DNA from: Aliishimia sp963721175
GTDB taxonomy: Bacteria; Pseudomonadota; Alphaproteobacteria; Rhodobacterales; Rhodobacteraceae
Assembly (NCBI GenBank): GCA_963721175.1
Contig: CAVRIG010000014.1
Coordinates: 248,001 to 312,000, forward strand
Reading direction: 5' to 3'
DNA: 64,000 nt
A model generated the notes under the pieces. The model worked only from the letters and a program-made list of their open reading frames with translations. It was not told the DNA's origin and ran no database searches. The position numbers were made by a program, and so were the translations under genes. Below, in pieces: positions 1 through 9,576 of this stretch; within the stretch, counting starts at the first letter, position 1, and each line of letters starts with the position of its first letter.

Positions 1-271
1 CCTGGTGCAGGAACTGGTAGAGGTTGGGTCCTATTCGAGACTTGCCAATAAGTTCCCCGAGAAAGACGAAGAGGGGCACTGCCAGCAGGATATAGTCGAT
101 CCACACGCCCCACAGCTTCAGTTCCGACGACACGATCGAGGTATGGAAGCCCTGTATCTGCCAGAGGAAGGGCAGTGACGCAGCGGCAAGCGCGAAGGGA
201 ATTGGAAGCCCGATGACGATGAAGAGCATCAGCAGGCCGAAAAGGCCCATACCCACGGTATACCATTCCAT
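1..271 (-). CDS. dctM: TRAP transporter large permease, 5' part only
   Basis: This is the N-terminal 90 residues of a DctM-type large membrane subunit of a TRAP (Na+-driven, binding-protein-dependent) carboxylate transporter. The rest lies beyond the left edge. The visible protein begins MEWYTVGMGLFGLLMLFIVI, a hydrophobic first membrane segment, and continues with a second segment around DYILLAVPLFVFLGELIG, which is typical of DctM. The start ATG overlaps the dctQ stop by one base (TGATG), so the two are translationally coupled. The substrate cannot be told from the sequence. Confidence 0.85.
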   Translation of the reverse strand, partial: MEWYTVGMGLFGLLMLFIVIGLPIPFALAAASLPFLWQIQGFHTSIVSSELKLWGVWIDYILLAVPLFVFLGELIGKSRIGPNLYQFLHQ

Positions 272-777
272 CAGTCGGCCCCCTCGGCAGGTGCGCGCAC
301 GGCCTGGAAGAGCCGCAGCAGCGTGTAGAACGAGAACAGCAGGAGCGCCAACGCGCCCGGCGCCCAGAAGAGATAGCGGGGCCAGTGCAGGATCTCGGAC
401 GCCACGCCCGAGTTGAACGCGCGGATGGTGGCGCTGACCCCGGCATAGGAGAAGAAGAGACCCACGCCGAGCATCAACGCCAGGTTGACGATGTTCAGCC
501 ACTTGCGCAGGCTGCGGCCGAAGCGGTCCGTCACCATCGTGACCTTTGGATAGGCATCCTCGCGCAGGGCGTAGGCGAGGCCTGCGAAGGCCACCGGGAA
601 CAGCAGGAGCGCCGTCGCCTCCGTCACCATCCGGTCCGGGCTGCCGAGGCCATAGCGCACGAAGACGCCGTAGGAGATCCAGACCATCTGGACCAGCACG
701 ATGACCGCGCCGGCCCCGGCGAGCCAGATCACGAGGCGCTCCACTGCACCGACCAGACGATCAAGTCCGTCGTCCAT
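271..777 (-). CDS. dctQ: TRAP transporter small permease
   Basis: This 168-residue protein is the small four-helix membrane subunit (DctQ) that links the binding protein to DctM. I chose the ATG at 777 because a strong GGAGG ribosome site sits just before it; the open frame further upstream has no such site. Hydrophobic stretches are visible near residues 10-35, 50-75, 90-115 and 130-155. It lies between dctP (61-base gap) and dctM (1-base overlap) in the usual PQM order. Confidence 0.85.
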   Translation of the reverse strand: MDDGLDRLVGAVERLVIWLAGAGAVIVLVQMVWISYGVFVRYGLGSPDRMVTEATALLLFPVAFAGLAYALREDAYPKVTMVTDRFGRSLRKWLNIVNLALMLGVGLFFSYAGVSATIRAFNSGVASEILHWPRYLFWAPGALALLLFSFYTLLRLFQAVRAPAEGAD

Positions 778-838
778 TCCACTGACCTCCTGAATGGGAG
801 GGGGCGGCAACGCAGTTGTACGCCGCCCCTGTGCGCGG

Positions 839-1831
839 TCACTTGACCGCGTGGCTTTCCAGCAGGCTGCGGATGTCGCTCGCGAGAGCCTCGCCACAGG
901 CTTCGTCGACGGTCGCGTTCCAGGCGTCCGCGACTGTGGCGATCAGCTCCGCGCTTTTCTCCGGCGACAGCGCTTCCTCGGTGCCGCCTTCCTCGACCGC
1001 CGCGGCGATCTGCTCATCCACCCAAGTCTCGTAGCGCGGCTGCAGCCAGGCTTCGGTCTCGGCGGCGGCTTCGGTCAGGGCGGTTTGCTCCTCGGGCGTG
1101 AGCGCGTCGAATTTACCCTTGTTCATCATGTAGATGATGTTGCCGTAAAAGAGGTTGGCACTGACCATGTGGGGCATCACGTCCCAAAGTTTCCAAGAGC
1201 TGTAGGTGGCCACGCCCATGTTGATGCCGTCCACCACGCCACGCTCGGCGGACTGGAAGACTTCCTTGGGCGCGACAAAGACCGGCTCACCACCCCAGGT
1301 CTCGATCATCAGGCTGACCAGCGGCCCGATGGACCGCACGAGCTTGCCGTCGAGCTGCCCGATATTCTCGACCGGCTCCTCGAACCACCATTCCTGGTCG
1401 TAGGAATAGTTTGAATTGAGCAGCGGAACGAGGTTGTCCTCCGCGGCCTCATCCTTGATCAGGTTTGCATAGCCTGCATCCAGTTCGGGCTGGTTCTCGA
1501 GGCTGACCGTCGCCGGATACAGCGAAGTGACGGCGTAGCAGGGCAGTCGGTTGTCGGCGTTTATCCAGCTGATGTCGGACACACCGCCCTGCACCGCATC
1601 GACACCCTCGGACCAGCCGTGCAGCGTCGACGAAGGAAAAATCTCGACGTTGACGCTGCCGCCTGTTTTTTCAGCAACGAGTTCTGCGAAATGCTGGAAC
1701 CCCTGGTAGCGGATGTCCGACTCGTTGACGTAGGTGGACAGGCGGAGCGTCGTCTCCGCCGTTGCCGTGCCCGTGGATGCAGCCAGCGCCAATGCCATCG
1801 CTGCGGAGGTGAATTTCCAAGATTTGTTCAT
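839..1831 (-). CDS. dctP: TRAP transporter periplasmic substrate-binding protein
   Basis: A 330-residue DctP-family solute receptor. It starts MNKSWKFTSAAMALALAAST, a clean signal peptide probably cut after TATA, and then has the family N-terminus ETTLRLSTYV. A GGGAG ribosome site precedes the ATG at 1831. It is first in the dctPQM operon and divergent from the LysR gene at 2067, which probably controls it. The GEPVF and EVFQSAERGVVDG stretches match the conserved core of DctP proteins. The ligand is unknown; dicarboxylates or other organic acids are usual for the family. Confidence 0.85.
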   Translation of the reverse strand: MNKSWKFTSAAMALALAASTGTATAETTLRLSTYVNESDIRYQGFQHFAELVAEKTGGSVNVEIFPSSTLHGWSEGVDAVQGGVSDISWINADNRLPCYAVTSLYPATVSLENQPELDAGYANLIKDEAAEDNLVPLLNSNYSYDQEWWFEEPVENIGQLDGKLVRSIGPLVSLMIETWGGEPVFVAPKEVFQSAERGVVDGINMGVATYSSWKLWDVMPHMVSANLFYGNIIYMMNKGKFDALTPEEQTALTEAAAETEAWLQPRYETWVDEQIAAAVEEGGTEEALSPEKSAELIATVADAWNATVDEACGEALASDIRSLLESHAVK

Positions 1832-2006
1832 GTCTAACTCCCTGTGAGGTGGCGGGCAGCACCGTTGACCGGCCCCGCCGCCCGGCTCATGCATCGGTCC
1901 GGTCCCTTCCGGAGCACGAGCTCCGCTCGCCGCCCCTCTCTCCAAACCTGGTTGAAATCGTAGGCGCGTTTTCCGGAACAGCGCCAATCGAAACATCTCA
2001 TTCAAC

Positions 2007-2023
2007 CATGCGTGTATTGCATG
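2007..2023. promoter_or_regulatory. Candidate LysR operator between dctP and lysR
   Basis: The divergent intergenic region carries an inverted repeat CATGC-N7-GCATG, 44 bases upstream of the LysR start. Its spacing and dyad form are what LysR-type regulators usually bind. No experiment or second copy supports it. Confidence 0.4.
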
Positions 2024-2066
2024 ATTTCCGGATGGCGGTATCTTGTGAGGGTCATCGGGGTGCAAC

Positions 2067-2951
2067 ATGGACCTGAACTGGCTGCAGGATTTCGTCTGCC
2101 TCGGCCGTACGCTGAATTTCACGCGGGCGGCCGAAGAACGCAACGTGACCCAGCCGACCTTCAGCCGACGCATCAAGTCTTTGGAGAACTGGCTGGGCGT
2201 TCCCCTGGTGAAGAGATCGACATATCCGGTTCAACTCACCGACGCCGGCGTGCAGTTCCTGCCCGTCGCGCGGGACGTCGCCGCCAACCTGATGAGCGCG
2301 CGCCAGTCGATCCGGGCCGAGGAACGCGGAAACACGGCGTTCCAGCGCTTTGCCGTACTGCATGCCATTTCGGTGAATTACCTCTCCCCGCGCATCGCCG
2401 AACTGGAAAAGCAGATCCCGAACCTGCGCGTCCGCATCTACTCGGACACCCTGACGACCTGTTGCCAGCTCCTGACCGAAGGATCCTGCGATTTCCTGCT
2501 TTACTACAACCACACGGACGTCGCGCCGGCACTGGACGAGACGCAGTTCTGCCGAAAGGATATCGGGGTCGAGGCGTTCTTCCCGGTTGCCGAAGCCTCG
2601 GCGGCAGCAGAAGGCGGTTGGGATCTGTCAAACCCGAACGCGGGCGACATTCCGTACCTGAGCTACGATCCGAACAGCTTTCTGGGCGTGGTCGTCGACC
2701 AGACGATCGGAACACGAAAGCCGCCTCTCGCGTTGCGCTACATGGATGCTTTGGCAGAGGCCATCAAGCGGCGGACCCTGGCCGGGAGCGGTGTGGCATG
2801 GTTGCCGGAACTTGCGGTCGCCAAGGAGCTCGCAAGCGGTGAACTCGTGAAGGTCGGAGGAGCGGAATGGCAGACCACGCTGACGCTGTCGCTCTTCTGC
2901 TCGCTGGACCGGCTGGACCGGACCGGCCGCGCCGTCTGGGAAGCGATGTAG
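2067..2951 (+). CDS. LysR-family transcriptional regulator
   Basis: A 294-residue LysR-type regulator. The N-terminal winged helix-turn-helix is plain: NWLQDFVCLGRTLNFTRAAE, followed by RNVTQPTFSRRIKSLENWLG and VPLVKRSTYPVQLTDAG. The remainder is the co-inducer-binding domain. It is divergent from dctPQM, the standard arrangement for a regulator of a neighbouring transporter, and probably senses the transported acid. It is full length with no break. Confidence 0.9.
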   Translation: MDLNWLQDFVCLGRTLNFTRAAEERNVTQPTFSRRIKSLENWLGVPLVKRSTYPVQLTDAGVQFLPVARDVAANLMSARQSIRAEERGNTAFQRFAVLHAISVNYLSPRIAELEKQIPNLRVRIYSDTLTTCCQLLTEGSCDFLLYYNHTDVAPALDETQFCRKDIGVEAFFPVAEASAAAEGGWDLSNPNAGDIPYLSYDPNSFLGVVVDQTIGTRKPPLALRYMDALAEAIKRRTLAGSGVAWLPELAVAKELASGELVKVGGAEWQTTLTLSLFCSLDRLDRTGRAVWEAM

Positions 2952-3087
2952 CAGCGTCGGCGAATGCCTGTCGTGCAGCCCGTCGCTCATGTCGGACTTC
3001 CTTGTGGTGCGGCCCGTGCAACGACCATATTCTGGACTGGGCCCCGTTCGCGGTGCTCGCGGGCATCACATGTGAGCGGGGTCGCAG

Positions 3088-4020
3088 ATGGAAGCAGAGT
3101 CGCGTGATCAGCAGCGCCGCGAGGTCGTCCTGACCCATGGGGTGCTCAGCAAGGACCCCGAGGACCTGTTCTACGGCACCGGCTGGCACGTGGTTCGGGC
3201 CGTGCTGCACGAGGCGATCCTGAGGCTCTGGAGCGACGATGCGTTCGGCCTGGCGGGCAATGTGGCGTTCCGCGCCGTGCTGGCGATCTTCCCCTTCCTG
3301 ATCTTCACAAGTTCGATGACCGCCTTCTTCGGAGATCGGTCCATGGCGGACGACCTCATCGGTTTCCTGATCGACATCGTGCCGCCGCCCCTGATCGAAC
3401 CGATCGTGTCCGAGGTCGAGAAGGTGATGACGGTGCCGCGCGGCGGCGTGCTCAGCATCGGTATCCTGCTGACGATCTGGTTCGCGGTCGGTGGCGTCGA
3501 CGGCGTGCGCGTGGGCTTGAACCGCGCCTACGGCATCCGTGAAACCCGCTCCATCGTCAAGCTCTATGGCGTCAGGTCGTCATGGTGGTCCTCGCGAGCT
3601 TCATCCTGGTGTTGGTCGGATACTTCCTGGTCCTTGCGCCGCGCGCCGGATCCTGGCTGCACGACCTGATGCCGAACTTCGATCCCGCGTCGGTCACGGT
3701 CGGTCTGATCCGCTTTCCGGTCTCCGCCACCATCCTGCTCATCGCGCTCTTTGCCGCGCATGTCCTGCTGCCGGCGCGGCGGACCAGGTTTTCCAACATC
3801 TGGCCCGGCGTGCTGGTCACGGCCATCGGCCTGGACGTTCCTCGCCGCCGCCTTTTCGTTCTATCTGAGCAACTTCGCCACCTATGCAAGCTACTACGCC
3901 GGCATGGCCGGGATCATGGCCGCGCTCTACTTCATGTATCTCGCCGCGCTCGTCCTGATCTTCGGGGGCGAATTGAACCGGGCGCTCCGGATCCGGCGGC
4001 TCGCGCGCGCCGTCTTGTAG
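3088..4020 (+). pseudogene. YihY/BrkB-family membrane protein, two frameshifts
   Basis: The reading matches the YihY/virulence factor BrkB family (old name ribonuclease BN), an inner-membrane protein of uncertain role. Three frames must be joined: 3088 to about 3575 (DDAFGLAGNVAFRAVLAIFP, typical N-terminus), then a frame carrying MVVLASFILVLVGYFLVLAP to about 3835, then a frame carrying FLAAAFSFYLSNFATYASYY and the C-terminus AALVLIFGGELNRALRI. The second break behaves as one extra base. The codons on either side look normal, so the breaks are either recent or sequencing errors. Confidence 0.8.
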
Positions 4021-4089
4021 CCTGTCGCGCCCATCAGGATCATCGAGTGGTTCTTCGAGGCTTCATCGGTCGGGAGAGCCGGTTGAGAT

Positions 4090-4740
4090 CTAGCCTCTCA
4101 CGTTGAAGTGCCCGCGCAGGGCCGTGATGTCGGCCGGCATCATCGCGTGTCCGGCGCCGGGATAGGTCCGCTGCGAGACCGCCGCTCCGAGGCGATCCAG
4201 GACGGATGCACTCTCTTCGAACCGGGCCAGCGGGATGTGCGGATCCCGCTCGTGGCAGCTCATGTCCACACGCAACCCGCCGAGACCACCGGAATAGTCG
4301 AAGCGCTTGTTCGCGTGATCGTAAAGTTCTGCCCGCACCGGCCCAGCCGCATCCGAGGTTCCCACGAGCCCGCCGGAAAACCCGAAGACCGCCGACAGCC
4401 CTGCCCCGGATCGTGCGGCATATTCCAGCGCAAGGCAGGCACCTTGGCTGAAGCCGCAGAGACTGATGGCATTGCGTTGCAACCCCTCTCCCTCCAACGC
4501 GGAGATCGCAGCGTCCACGACACCAAGCCCCACATCCAGAAAAGCGTTAATCTGCGGCATCGGCGCGAGAAAGCTCGTCGGCCACCATGACCGCCCCGAC
4601 GCCTCGGGAGCCGCAAGCGCGATGTCGGGCAGGCCCAGACCCGCCGCGAGGTCGAGCATGTCATCCGACGACCCTCCCCGCCCGTGCAACAGCACCAGAC
4701 CCGCGCGCGCCCGCCGCGCATCCGCGCCGGCGCGCCTCAT
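4090..4740 (-). CDS. Alpha/beta-hydrolase, MhqD-like phospholipase/carboxylesterase
   Basis: A 216-residue cytoplasmic serine hydrolase of the phospholipase/carboxylesterase family. The oxyanion stretch LVLLHGRGG, the nucleophile motif GFSQG (Ser98), an acid in CHERDPHIP (Asp166) and GAGHAM (His198) make a complete triad. The start ATG at 4740 overlaps the stop of the upstream dioxygenase gene (ATGA). In Bacillus the pairing of MhqO (ring-cleaving dioxygenase) and MhqD (esterase) belongs to the quinone/catechol stress regulon, and the same pairing here suggests a similar detoxification role; that last step is inference. Confidence 0.85.
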   Translation of the reverse strand: MRRAGADARRARAGLVLLHGRGGSSDDMLDLAAGLGLPDIALAAPEASGRSWWPTSFLAPMPQINAFLDVGLGVVDAAISALEGEGLQRNAISLCGFSQGACLALEYAARSGAGLSAVFGFSGGLVGTSDAAGPVRAELYDHANKRFDYSGGLGGLRVDMSCHERDPHIPLARFEESASVLDRLGAAVSQRTYPGAGHAMMPADITALRGHFNVRG

Positions 4741-5660
4741 GCAACCGGCTTCAGCGCGGGCAGCACCCGCTCGATCCGGTCCCGGATGCCCTCGTATTTC
4801 GCCGGCAGCATCAACGCCGAGCCCATGGTCTCCGCCGGCTCGTCGGTGGCGAAGCCGGGCGGGTCGGTGGCGATCTCGAACAGTACCCCGCCGGGTTCGC
4901 GGAAGTAGATCGCGTTGAAGTACTGCCGGTCTATCACCGGCGTGACGTCGAACCCGGCCGTCGCGAGCCGATCCTGCCACTCCAACTGGACAGCGTCGCT
5001 TTCCGCCCTGAAGGCGACGTGATGGATCGTCCCTGCCCCGCTGCGGGAACTCGTCGGCGCGTCCGACCGGATGATGTCGACGATGGATCCGCGCCCGTCC
5101 GCAGCCGCTTCGAGCCGCAGGCGTTCGACACCGTCCTCCGTCGCGCTACCGGTCTCGGTAAAGCCAAAATGTTCAGTAAGAAGCCGCGCGGTCGCCTCCG
5201 GCGCGTGCTCCCAGAGCGTAACCGAATGGAACCCGTCCAGCGTCTCGCCTTCTATGCCGGCGGTCTCGATCAATTCGACCGGCGCTCCGTCCGCGTCGCG
5301 CAGGACGATCATGCGTTGGCCGAATCGCTCTGTCGGGCCATCGAAATCGACGGCCGCCAGCGCCAGGCGGTCCATCCATCCATCGAAGGCCGCCTCCGGG
5401 ACGCGGTAGGCCACGGCGCTCGCCATGCCCGGCCCTGCCCGCCCCGGACCGGCATCCATGAAGGGAAAGAAGGTCAGGATGCTGCCCGGTGTGCCCGCCG
5501 GATCGCCATAATAGAGATGGTAGGTGTCCGGCGCATCAAAATTGACCGTCTTCTTGACCAGCCTCTGGTCGAGGCACCCGGCGTAGAAGGCCAGATTGTC
5601 CTGCGGTACGCCGCAGATCGACGTCACATGATGAAGGCCGGGTATCTTACCTAATGGCAT
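4737..5660 (-). CDS. Ring-cleaving dioxygenase of the VOC superfamily, MhqO-like
   Basis: A 307-residue protein with two glyoxalase/VOC modules, about residues 7-135 and 140-300. The likely metal ligands are in GLHHVTS (His10/His11), TIHHVAFR (His213/His214) and VLFEIATD (Glu262), the usual extradiol dioxygenase layout. The opening and DQRLVKKTVNFDAPDTYHLY are characteristic of the MhqO group. It leads a two-gene unit with the esterase at 4090-4740. I see no adjacent MarR-type (MhqR) regulator. Confidence 0.88.
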   Translation of the reverse strand: MPLGKIPGLHHVTSICGVPQDNLAFYAGCLDQRLVKKTVNFDAPDTYHLYYGDPAGTPGSILTFFPFMDAGPGRAGPGMASAVAYRVPEAAFDGWMDRLALAAVDFDGPTERFGQRMIVLRDADGAPVELIETAGIEGETLDGFHSVTLWEHAPEATARLLTEHFGFTETGSATEDGVERLRLEAAADGRGSIVDIIRSDAPTSSRSGAGTIHHVAFRAESDAVQLEWQDRLATAGFDVTPVIDRQYFNAIYFREPGGVLFEIATDPPGFATDEPAETMGSALMLPAKYEGIRDRIERVLPALKPVA

Positions 5661-6137
5661 CTCGAATTCCTCTTGAGTTTACGGCTCAATCTATGACCGG
5701 CGACACCGGATTGCACCTGCACAAACGTGAGGTCGAGAGCACTGACCGAATGCTCGACCACCGATCGCATCCTACCCGGATCGACGATGCAATGGCCGGG
5801 CGACGCCGCTCTTCGCAACCGCCGACAGGAGTATGCCCGCAGAGACGAAGGCGACGAAGTTCCGCGAACTCAACAGCTCGCGATCAACGGGCCGACGTGC
5901 GCGGCCCGCGGTATTCCGGTCATCGTCCCCGAAGTGCGACGGGAACTCGAGTCCGGGCAACGGCATCACCTCCCGGGTCGCCTCACAAGTTGCGGAACTC
6001 GAAAGACCCCGACAGTTGAAAGCAGATAAGACTAAAACCCAGTGTTTTTTCGGGCGGAATTCGGCCGAATCGTCGCTTGCGCAAAGCGTGTCGTTAATAT
6101 TCTTCCCGTAGCTGTCTAATATGGATTGAACCGATGA
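5661..6137. other. Gene-free interval
   Basis: This 477-base stretch between the dioxygenase start and the metalloprotease start has open frames on both strands, but none has family-like sequence or a good ribosome site. It must hold the two divergent promoters. I see no strong palindrome, terminator or RNA gene. Confidence 0.5.
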
Positions 6138-7172
6138 ATGTGGAACCGCATGAGTAGCTACGTCGCGAATGCCTGGTCTTGGCCGAGGGACACCGTGACC
6201 TGGTCTTTTAGGGGTGATTCCGCCTTCGCCGCCGAGCTTCGCGAGGCGTTCGCAGCCTGGGACCGCGTGATATCGCTCGATTTCGTCGAGGTATCGAACG
6301 GGAACGGCGCCGACATTTCCGCCAGCTTCGGCTACATCGATGGAAAGGGGAGTACGCTCGGGTACACAACCACGTCCTACCTTCCGGGACCGAAGGAAAT
6401 CACCTCCGCGAAGATCGTCTTCGACAGCTCGGAAAACTGGGTCTGGTCGAACAGCGCAGGCAGCCACCGTCTGGCGGACGGGACGCTCTTTTCCACGGTC
6501 GCGCTGCACGAGATCGGGCACACCATCGGCCTCGGCCACCCGTCGGATCCCGACGTGCTCATGTATCATCGCACCAATGGCAACGCGCCGGACCTGACCG
6601 AGTGGGACATCTTCGGCGCCCGGCAGATCTATGGCCCCGAAGAGAATGAAACGGTCGCCAGTCAGGTCGTGCAGCAATTCGAGCCGCTTTCCTACATCGC
6701 GTCATATTCCGATCTGATCACCGCCTTCGGACCCGACGCTGCCGCCGGAAAGGCCCATTACGAGCAGCACGGGCAATTCGAAGGCCGCCAGGTCACCTTC
6801 GACGACCTGGAATACATCGCCTCCTACAGCGACCTCATCAATGCTTTTGGTGCCAACTCGGCAGCAGGCAGCACGCATTACATCGGCAACGGGTTTTCCG
6901 AAGGCCGCCACACGACGTTCGACAGCTTGCAGTACATCGCATCGCATGTCGACTTGCTGGTCGCGTTGGGAGCGGACGCGGACGCCGGCGCAACCCACTA
7001 CATCTGGAACGGTTTTCACGAGAACCGCGCAAGCGACACGTTCGATGCCGAGAGATACCTCGCGAATTACGCCGACCTGCGAGCCGCCTTCGGCAACGAC
7101 GCGGACCTGGCGACGATGCACTATATCGGGACAGGTTTCTTCGAAGGACGTGTGGACGAATTCATCCTGTGA
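6138..7172 (+). CDS. Matrixin-like zinc metalloprotease with four C-terminal repeats
   Basis: A 344-residue protein. Residues 1-165 are an M10/matrixin-type catalytic domain: zinc motif HEIGHTIGLGH (His124, Glu125, His128, His134), followed by the Met-turn VLMYH (Met142). Residues about 184-344 hold four tandem repeats of about 40 residues, each starting YIASYSDLI, YIASHVDLL or YLANYADLR and ending HYxxxGxxEGR or a variant (third copy HENR). There is no N-terminal signal peptide, so a type I export route, common for alphaproteobacterial M10 enzymes, is possible. The start could be Met1 or Met5. Whether the repeats bind calcium or a surface is unknown. Confidence 0.85.
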   Translation: MWNRMSSYVANAWSWPRDTVTWSFRGDSAFAAELREAFAAWDRVISLDFVEVSNGNGADISASFGYIDGKGSTLGYTTTSYLPGPKEITSAKIVFDSSENWVWSNSAGSHRLADGTLFSTVALHEIGHTIGLGHPSDPDVLMYHRTNGNAPDLTEWDIFGARQIYGPEENETVASQVVQQFEPLSYIASYSDLITAFGPDAAAGKAHYEQHGQFEGRQVTFDDLEYIASYSDLINAFGANSAAGSTHYIGNGFSEGRHTTFDSLQYIASHVDLLVALGADADAGATHYIWNGFHENRASDTFDAERYLANYADLRAAFGNDADLATMHYIGTGFFEGRVDEFIL

Positions 7173-7235
7173 CGCCGTGTGCGGCAGTAAAAGGAACAAG
7201 GGGCAAGGAAGTCACGGCGATCTCGCGGCCCTTCC

Positions 7236-9576
7236 TCACGAGCTGTTCTCGAACCGCATGCCCCGATCGCGCATTCGCTCGGTGATGTACCGGCCCTGTC
7301 CGCCAAGGTCGGAGGACGGCTCGCTCCGGGCCGGAAGGGTCGCCTCGCTGCTCGCCGCCCGGTCCTGGACAAAGTCGCGACCGCCGGGAAACGTGTTTTC
7401 CGTAATCGCGCGGGCGATTTCCGACGCGACCAGCGGGGCCGCCACGCTGGTGCCGCGGAATCGGACCTCTCCGCCTCCGAAGAACCCCGCGGCCGCGATC
7501 CCGATGCCGGAGAAGATCTGCGATGGGGCCAGCGCGTCCGGACCGCGTCGCTCCGGCTGCGTCAGATCCACACGGTCCGCGGCCGGTCCGCCGGCCGAAC
7601 TCGGCACAGGAAAACTGTACGCGCGGTCCACGTCGAACCCGCCGGCGATGACTGTCCAGCTTCCGGTCGCGATCGCGCTGATCGTTGCCGAACGCTGCGC
7701 GGTGCCATCATCGCCGACCAGCTCGCGGGTCTCCTGATCGTAGTTCGGATCGTCCTTCCACCTGGTATCGTCACGCTCGATCCCCGACTGCCGTCCGCCC
7801 GATGGAAAACCGACGAGGCTGTCGTCGCGACGGATCCAGACCGAGGCCGGCCGCGTCTTCACGGGGTCGAGCGCGCGCAGGCGAACCGTCCACACGCCGC
7901 TCGCCGCCAGCCCGTCCCCGGACCCGGCGCCGGCCGTTGCGGTCTGCCAGATCCAGACCAGGAACAGCCGCCGACGGGGATGCATCGACGGATGGACGCA
8001 CACGGCCCGCGCGACGACCTGTCCCTGCTTCACGAGCACGATCTGCTGAGACGTTTCGTCATCCTTCAGCACGACGCCCGTCGCCGCGCTGTCCTTGCCC
8101 TCCGGCGTCTTGAGGGAGAGCTCCATCATGGCGCCCGCATCTGCCGGATAGGGCTCGGACCAGATTTCCATCACGGTCGGCGTGCGATCGTCGGGCGGGA
8201 GCCGCCACAGCACGTCCTGAACGTCCCGGTCGTTGAAATCCCGGCGCGTGTGCGACCGGACGAGCCTGCCGTTTCCCGACGGAAGCACGATCTCGACATT
8301 GCGCGGCGCCGCCGAAACGATTTCGTCGAGCGCGCGTTCGAGCTGGGACGCGCCGTCATGCGGCCCGCCATAGAAGCCGTAGCTCGAGACGATCACGACC
8401 TTCGCATCCGGGATCGATCATCCGCGCGCGGCTGACGATATGGCGCACACCTTGCATCAGGTAGAACTCCAGGTGCGCGCCGGAGGTGTCCTGCACGCTC
8501 GCCCGCGGCAGTTTCACCAGGACAAGCGCCGGCGCCGCGTCGGCGCCCTGCTCTTTCGGCAGCCCCTTGAGGTCCAGCGGTGGCTGGCTCGGCGCACCGG
8601 CGGCGAGATCCAGCACATGGGTGCCGTGCGACGCCAGGCGCAGCGCGTCCATGGGTCTCGGCGGATAGAATGGACGCAGACGCGGCGCAGGCAGGCTGTA
8701 GAATTCCGCAACGGGCCGTTTCTCATTGCGCGCGGTCTTCAGGAAACAGTCGAGCCCCGGCAGATCGGGCCAGTTCGCATTGAAGTCATCCAAGTCTTTC
8801 GGGTTGAAGCTGAGCAGTTCGCGCCCGAACAGCACCGTCGGGTCGTGCGGCTCCACATCGGCCTCCTGATCCCAGTAGGAGAAGATCCGGGATCGCCCGT
8901 CCGTGAACTGAAAGCGTGGGTGTCCGATCGCGAAACTGTCGTCGATGACACCGACCACGACCGTCTCCGACCCGTTCTTCGGTGATGTTCGTCCAGGCTG
9001 CCTGAAAGGACGGCTCCAGCCAGTCCGGCGGCGCGAAGTCGAGAAACTCCCGCGTCGGGACGGCACGTTCGCGCAGCGCCGAGGACAGCCGGACGACCTT
9101 GCTGAGCTTCCGGAAATCCTCCGACGCGATCGCGGCCTCGAAGAAGGCGAGATTGCAGATCGCGCCGGCAATGCCGTCGTCCTCAGCACCTGCTGCTCTG
9201 CCATGGACATGATGAGGCGCTCGGCCGGTGCGTCATCACTCCCATCGTCCTTCGCGTACTCGGCTTCCGGTTCCGCGATGCATTTCAGGACGCGCAGGAT
9301 ATCTTTGCCGTTATTGCCGCCGGGCTCGGGCGAGATCAGCAGCGAAAACGGCGGCCGGCCACCCTTGTCCCTGTCGGCCTCCAACGGAAGCAACTCTCGC
9401 TCCGGATAGGTCCTGAATTCGTAATCCGCCGTGAGCGTATCGGAGAGGAAGAGTTTCCGGGCCTCACCCCCCGTCGTGCCGGAGCCGAGGAGCCATTCCG
9501 CCTCGGCGTCGAGCCCCACCACATCCGCCAACGGGCGCTCTTCAAGTGCCCAGTCGTCCGCGCCTTTCTCGGCCAT
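7236..9576 (-). pseudogene. Subtilisin-like (S8) serine protease, three frameshifts
   Basis: The pieces together make a subtilase of about 780 residues. The Asp motif is VVVGVIDDSFAIGHPRF, the His motif SHGTHVLDLAAG and the Ser motif FRGTSVAAPLVA, so all three catalytic residues survive. Frame breaks fall near 9185, 8985 and 8408; at 9185 and 8408 a single G would restore the frame. Between 9185 and 8985 the alternate frame reads DDGIAGAICNLAFFEAAIAS, a sensible continuation. No signal peptide is seen at the start ATG (9576), which overlaps the haloperoxidase stop (TGATG). Confidence 0.82.
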
